DNA of 64,000 bases from Clostridiales bacterium COT073_COT-073. GTDB lineage: Bacteria > Bacillota > Clostridia > Lachnospirales > Vallitaleaceae. Positions 60,143 to 64,000 of the stretch are shown here, one piece after another. Position numbers and translations under genes: made by a program. The DNA lies in NCBI GenBank assembly GCA_003858485.1, contig RQYD01000007.1, positions 1 through 64,000 on the forward strand, in the 5' to 3' direction. Below the pieces are notes generated by a model, which saw only the letters and a program-made list of their open reading frames with translations, was not told where the DNA came from and did no database searches. Position 1 is the first letter of the stretch; each line of letters opens with the position of its first letter.

Positions 60143-60916
60143 CTATCCTTCCAGTATTTTCTCTAAATATACTGCAATCCCATCTTCCTCATTCGTTCCA
60201 ATTACAATATCTGCAACCTTTTTCACTTCCTCAATAGAATTCCCCATTGCTACACCGATTCCGGCAAATCTAAGCATTTCTATATCTGCGTAATCGTCTC
60301 CGAAAGCAATAATATCCTTATTCGTTTTTTTGTATGTACTACAAATCAGCGACATGGCATTCTCTTTGGTAACTCCTTTTTTGGTAAACTTATACCAATA
60401 ACCATCTGAAAACCTTAAACTATCGCAATCTTTCAAAACATCTGCCAAACATCCGGCTTTTTCGTCATCAAAGATTTCCACACACATCTTCAATGCTTCT
60501 TCTGAAAAATTGCTATAATCCGTCCAAACGCTATCTCCCCAATTGCTTTCCAATTGTCCCGGATTCACTTTATAATTCCAAAAGTGTGTATCTACTGTGT
60601 CTATCGTAATCTCACAATTCATTCCGCAAATTTCCCTTGCAGTATGAATTAGTTCTCTTGTTCTTTGCCGGGAAAATACCGCTTTGTAAATATACTGCTT
60701 ATCTTTCTTGACCAAAGCTCCACCGCTGGTGATTAATATATCCGGCATTAAATCACCCAGAAATGAAAGGCAATTCTTCTCACTTCTTGAGGTAGAAATG
60801 CCAATAATATCCCCTTTCAATCTGCAACGATTAATAGCAGTCAGCGTTCTGTCAGAAATTGTTTTGTCTGCTCTCAATAATGTCCCGTCTAAATCAAATA
60901 ATAGAATCCGTTTGTT
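60143..60916 (-). CDS. Cof-type HAD hydrolase
   Basis: 257 residues from MNKRILLFDLDGTLL. HAD motif I DLDGT, motif II STSR, motif III lysine, and motif IV AFGDDYADIEMLRFAGIGVAMGN are all present with a type IIB cap. Substrates are usually sugar phosphates or phospholipid-like phosphates. The start 60916 follows GGGAGGTGG; the upstream in-frame start has none. Confidence 0.92.
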   Translation of the reverse strand, partial: NKRILLFDLDGTLLRADKTISDRTLTAINRCRLKGDIIGISTSRSEKNCLSFLGDLMPDILITSGGALVKKDKQYIYKAVFSRQRTRELIHTAREICGMNCEITIDTVDTHFWNYKVNPGQLESNWGDSVWTDYSNFSEEALKMCVEIFDDEKAGCLADVLKDCDSLRFSDGYWYKFTKKGVTKENAMSLICSTYKKTNKDIIAFGDDYADIEMLRFAGIGVAMGNSIEEVKKVADIVIGTNEEDGIAVYLEKILEG

Positions 60917-60923
60917 CATCTCT

Positions 60924-61337
60924 CTACCACCTCCCTCTGCGGTATGCCACAATTCCATAGACCAGCAGAAAAATCAGCACTAAATTAACTCCCAAACTGG
61001 CAAAATAGTAAGTTGCCAGTATACTATCCGTTCGCACTCCATCTTCATCTTCATAAAGCTGACCATCGGCTTCATACACTTCCACCCACTTTCCTGCTCG
61101 GTAAGAAAAGCCCATCTTGACATTTTGCAGTTCCTTTTCTTCTCCGTTGTGCTGCACTTTTATTATATACTTTAGCGTATCGGTAGTATCTTTCGGCATG
61201 ATGACCTCTACATCGGTTACCTTTACATTCACTTTATGATAATGGATGTCCATTTTCTTCAAATTCATCGCAAGCGTACCGGACACCGTAATCCCCAAAA
61301 ATAATAACATTCCTATCCAAAGAATAAATTTTTTCAT
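60924..61337 (-). CDS. DUF3592-like small membrane protein
   Basis: 137 residues from MKKFILWIGMLLFLGITVSG. It has an N-terminal segment, a beta-rich extracytoplasmic domain (VNVKVTDVEVIMPKDT to SYRAGKWVEVYEADGQLYEDE), and a C-terminal segment YFASLGVNLVLIFLLVYGIVAY. The layout fits DUF3592. RBS AGGAGAG. Seven bases separate it from the HAD gene. Confidence 0.75.
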   Translation of the reverse strand: MKKFILWIGMLLFLGITVSGTLAMNLKKMDIHYHKVNVKVTDVEVIMPKDTTDTLKYIIKVQHNGEEKELQNVKMGFSYRAGKWVEVYEADGQLYEDEDGVRTDSILATYYFASLGVNLVLIFLLVYGIVAYRRGRW

Positions 61338-61341
61338 AATA

Positions 61342-61902
61342 CTATTTTCTCTCCTCATACTCTTCCCTTAAAATACTATACATGCAGGCATCTACAATTC
61401 CCTGATTATTGAAATCTGCTTGTCGAAGAGTACCTTCATAGTGCAGTCCACATTTTTTCATGACCTTTCCCGAATAAATATTTTCCGGATCATGCTGTGA
61501 TTCAATTCTATTTAATCCAATTTCATTAAAGAAAAACGAAATCATCGCTTGCAAAGCTTCACTGGTAATGCCCCTATGCCACCATTTGCTGCCAATGCAA
61601 TAGCCAATATGTACCATTCCAATCTTATCATCCTGTCCAACTGCACCAATACTACCAATCGGTTCATTGTTTTCTTTTAGCACAATTGCCCATTGATAAA
61701 AGTCCAAATTGGAATATTGCAAAATCCAGCTTTTTAAAACCTCTTTGGTAATCTCAATATTTTCATGAGCTTGCCATCTCAGGTACTTGGTTACCAACTC
61801 ATCAGACATCCAGTTTTGATATGCGAAAAACGCATCATCCATAATAAATTTTCTTAATACTAAACGCTCTGTTTCTAGCATTTTCGTGCCTTTGTTCTTC
61901 AT
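61342..61902 (-). CDS. GNAT acetyltransferase, RimJ/RimL type
   Basis: 186 residues from MKNKGTKMLETERLVLRKF. The RimJ/L pattern is complete: LETERLVLRKFIMDDA, PIGSIGAVGQDDKIGMVHIGYCIGSKWWHRGITSEAL, and RIESQHDPENIYSGKVMKKCGLHYEGTLRQADF. Members acetylate protein N-termini or small molecules. Start 61902 with GGAGGGAG. Confidence 0.92.
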   Translation of the reverse strand: MKNKGTKMLETERLVLRKFIMDDAFFAYQNWMSDELVTKYLRWQAHENIEITKEVLKSWILQYSNLDFYQWAIVLKENNEPIGSIGAVGQDDKIGMVHIGYCIGSKWWHRGITSEALQAMISFFFNEIGLNRIESQHDPENIYSGKVMKKCGLHYEGTLRQADFNNQGIVDACMYSILREEYEERK

Positions 61903-62127
61903 ACAATCTCCCTCCTTTTTTCTAGAAAAGTTCTGAGATACTTTCTTTTGAATCCTTCCAGTTTTCACGGTTAATCAGTATTCCCTTATATGTTGCATCA
62001 TAGGTATACGGAATTAGCTCAATGGTGTTCGGAATATATTTTTCTAAACTTCTTCCATTATAACATCACTATTTGTCAAAAATCTACATTGATTTCATCC
62101 ATACCTGAAAAATTTTCCAAATTTAGA

Positions 62128-62155
62128 AAAGGTTTCGATTATAGTCGAAACCTTT
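62128..62155 (-). terminator. Terminator after GNAT gene 62233
   Basis: AAAGGTTTCGA and TCGAAACCTTT form a perfect 11-base stem with a six-base loop. On the minus strand it is followed by TTCT, a short T-run. Confidence 0.75.
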
Positions 62156-62232
62156 CATTGTAGATACATTCCGTCAACTTTTCTTCCATCTACCAGCCCA
62201 AATCCGCAGTCGTTTTCCTGCAAGCAGCTCTC

Positions 62233-62736
62233 CTATAACACCTGCCGCCGATAACGATTTTGCGTTCCTTCTGTCTCATCAACCCAATTGGGGACTACTT
62301 CAAGCAGTTCAAAGCCTTGTTTCTCATAAAAGGGGATTCCCATTTTATTACCGGTAGTCGCAAAAACCTCTTGATGGGTAATGCCATAATGCTCTTTCTG
62401 ATAATCGGTCAAAAAGTCCAGCAAGGCACTGCCAATTCCCATTCCCTTGCAATCCGGCTTGACATAAAGAACATAGATAAATCCGGTATCGCCGTCACAA
62501 GCCCCTCCAATGCAGCCTAGCACTTGATTGTCTTTTGCAGCGACGATATAGCCATGCCACTCTTTCGATGATTGCCGGCATTCTCTCCGAATTCGGTCAA
62601 TATTATAAAAGTCATCAATCACCTTTTCGATATATTCTTTTGAATAAATTTCGGCATATGTCACTTTCCATGCTGCCGAACAAATCTCGGAAATCGCCTC
62701 GGCATCTTCTACCGTAGCAAATCTAACCTCTATCAT
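62233..62736 (-). CDS. GNAT acetyltransferase
   Basis: 167 residues. MIEVRFATVEDAEAISEICSAAWKVTY start, VLYVKPDCKGMGIGSALLDFL acetyl-CoA loop, and FATTGNKMGIPFYEKQGFELLEV motif B. RBS AGGGAGAGAA. It overlaps the upstream gene by 14 bases, so the two are coupled. Confidence 0.9.
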   Translation of the reverse strand: MIEVRFATVEDAEAISEICSAAWKVTYAEIYSKEYIEKVIDDFYNIDRIRRECRQSSKEWHGYIVAAKDNQVLGCIGGACDGDTGFIYVLYVKPDCKGMGIGSALLDFLTDYQKEHYGITHQEVFATTGNKMGIPFYEKQGFELLEVVPNWVDETEGTQNRYRRQVL

Positions 62737-63346
62737 TTTCTCTCCCTACCTTCTCAAACCTCTCTGCCGAAGCTAGGTCTTTCTTTTGTATCAGGAGGCA
62801 TTTATCGTTGTCATACGTAACCATATAAAGATGCTTCGTGCTATAAAGCGCTCCCATCCTATCATTTGGGATTTCCTCTGTCCCATCCTCGGAAGTGATG
62901 AGAATTCTATCATTCCCCACTGTGATCCTATACTTAAACTTCGCCCAGTCCTTCTGCCTTAAAGAGGCAACCATTTCGGCTGCCGGTCGGTGACAAATAT
63001 CCGGAATGTCCGATGGCCTTTTCTTATTTGCCAGCATAAATAAAAATGCGGCAGCTAAAAAGTCTATCACTCCGACCATTATCATTGATTTGTTTACCGG
63101 CGGCATAATTCCAAAAATAAACAACCACGTTCCCATAAAGCAAATGATGCCCCCATAAAGATTATATCGGAATTTACGCTTTTCTCGGCCCGGCCCTTTT
63201 TGCGCATAGGTATTCAGACTATCAGTCAGCTTCCAAAGTCCGGGAAGCCTGTCCCGGCTCTCCTTTTCCAGGTATTGACTTAAAAGATCCGCCACTTCCT
63301 CTTCTAAAAAAGAATCGTCATAATTGCTGATTTCAAATTGAAACAT
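62723..63346 (-). CDS. YcxB-like membrane protein
   Basis: 207 residues. Two central hydrophobic segments (GGIICFMGTWLFIFGIMPP and SMIMVGVIDFLAAAFLFML) are followed by a soluble C-terminal domain, KYRITVGNDRILITSEDGTEEIPNDRMGALY, which fits the YcxB-like domain. Function unknown. It follows hisS by about 100 bases. Confidence 0.74.
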   Translation of the reverse strand: MFQFEISNYDDSFLEEEVADLLSQYLEKESRDRLPGLWKLTDSLNTYAQKGPGREKRKFRYNLYGGIICFMGTWLFIFGIMPPVNKSMIMVGVIDFLAAAFLFMLANKKRPSDIPDICHRPAAEMVASLRQKDWAKFKYRITVGNDRILITSEDGTEEIPNDRMGALYSTKHLYMVTYDNDKCLLIQKKDLASAERFEKVGRENDRG

Positions 63347-63442
63347 ATCCTCTCCTCTTTAAGTCTTTCCCTTTGAATCTTGTCAGTATCGTGCCGGCGA
63401 TAAGGAAGAATTCAGTCTTTGACGAAGCTTAAAAAATCTATC

Positions 63443-64000
63443 CTAGCAGAATTCTCTCTCCAAATCCGCAAGAGCCAGCTCTTTTTCTTCTCCGGTTTCC
63501 ATATTTTTCAGCTTAATTTGACCGGTAGTGATTTCATTTTCACCAAGCACCACAGAAAATCTTGCTCCAACTTTATTGGCATATTTCATTTGCGCCTTGA
63601 CCGACTTGGCATTTAAATCCATAACTGCCTTAATATGCTTTTCTCTAAAGTCTGAAACGAGTTTTACTGCCGTTTTCATGGCTGCTTCGCCCATATAACC
63701 GATAAAGAGGTCACAGCTGGGCACTTCTTCCTCCGGCTTTAATTCCGCCTCAATCGTCATTAAAAGTCTTTCAATACCTACACCAAAACCAACTGCCGGT
63801 GTAGGGCTGCCGCCGATTTCTTCCACTAAATTATTATATCTGCCGCCACCACAAATCGTGGATTGCGCCCCAATATCCGATGATACAAACTCAAATACCG
63901 TACCGGTATAATAATCCAACCCCCGTACAATCCAAGGATCGACTTCAAAAGGTACTTCCATTGCCCTAAGCAGCTCTTTTACCTGCTCAAAATGTTTGGC
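63443..64000 (-). CDS. hisS: Histidyl-tRNA synthetase, 3' part
   Basis: The frame is open to the right edge, so 185 C-terminal residues are visible of about 415. It contains the His-specific WIVRGLDYYTGTVFEF, GGGRYNNLVEEIGGSPTPAVGFGVGIERLL (class II motif 3), and the anticodon-binding domain with ASLVKLV-like DLFIGYMGEAAMKTAVKLV and FSVVLGENEITTGQIKLKN. It charges tRNA-His. aspS, a frequent neighbour, is 22.7 kb away in the same orientation. Confidence 0.97.
   Translation of the reverse strand, partial: AKHFEQVKELLRAMEVPFEVDPWIVRGLDYYTGTVFEFVSSDIGAQSTICGGGRYNNLVEEIGGSPTPAVGFGVGIERLLMTIEAELKPEEEVPSCDLFIGYMGEAAMKTAVKLVSDFREKHIKAVMDLNAKSVKAQMKYANKVGARFSVVLGENEITTGQIKLKNMETGEEKELALADLEREFC

Overview
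The window looks like chromosomal DNA of a low-GC Gram-positive anaerobe of the class Clostridia, probably a Lachnospirales relative. The reasons are AT-rich codon use, purine-rich ribosome binding sites, and Clostridia-type housekeeping genes: a DUF1836 regulator beside a hemolysin-III-like protein, a PEGLP-type calcium ATPase, glyA, aspS and hisS. Almost every gene from 2.3 kb to the right edge lies on the minus strand, so transcription runs right to left. Species cannot be read from the sequence.

Layout. 0-2.2 kb: a tRNA-Arg(CCG), a dispersed repeat, and a DUF1836/HlyIII pair under a consensus promoter. 2.3-6.3 kb: an ABC exporter and a GH29 alpha-L-fucosidase. 6.3-19 kb: a toxin-antitoxin pair, acetyltransferases, a nucleotidyltransferase-HD fusion, an AlbA_2-type regulator, a run of three genes of which two resemble toxin-immunity or tolerance families (SMI1/KNR4, CbrC), a methyltransferase, an Rpn-like nuclease, TraX and a phosphotransferase-like gene. 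19.5-24.8 kb: a lipoprotein, the Ca2+ ATPase, and glyA behind a likely PurR operator. 24.9-38.7 kb: short single-gene units and many remnants, separated by hairpin-rich repeats. 38.9-40.7 kb: aspS. 40.9-63.3 kb: a 22-kb accessory block. 63.4-64 kb: the 3' part of hisS. hisS and aspS are often neighbours in Firmicutes and have the same orientation here, so the block may be an insertion hot spot.

The accessory content resembles a gene-cassette landscape. There are nine intact GNAT acetyltransferases and two fragments, four intact type II toxin-antitoxin pairs plus one truncated pair and one antitoxin remnant, several methyltransferases, small immunity-like proteins, an ABC-F ribosome-protection protein behind a transcription attenuator, and about ten broken genes. 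Several broken genes keep both ends but have lost their middle (DUF1016, nucleoside phosphorylase, DUF1697).

The most unusual signal is a family of modular, multi-hairpin repeats. Most copies start immediately 3' of a minus-strand gene. Copies differ in sequence but keep base pairing through compensatory changes, and several share a core reading AACTTAGAA followed by GTTATCT. Position and folding recall integron attC sites, but the canonical attC core is not clear and no integrase is present, so this remains a hypothesis. A separate MITE-like element of about 97 bp occurs twice in opposite orientations.
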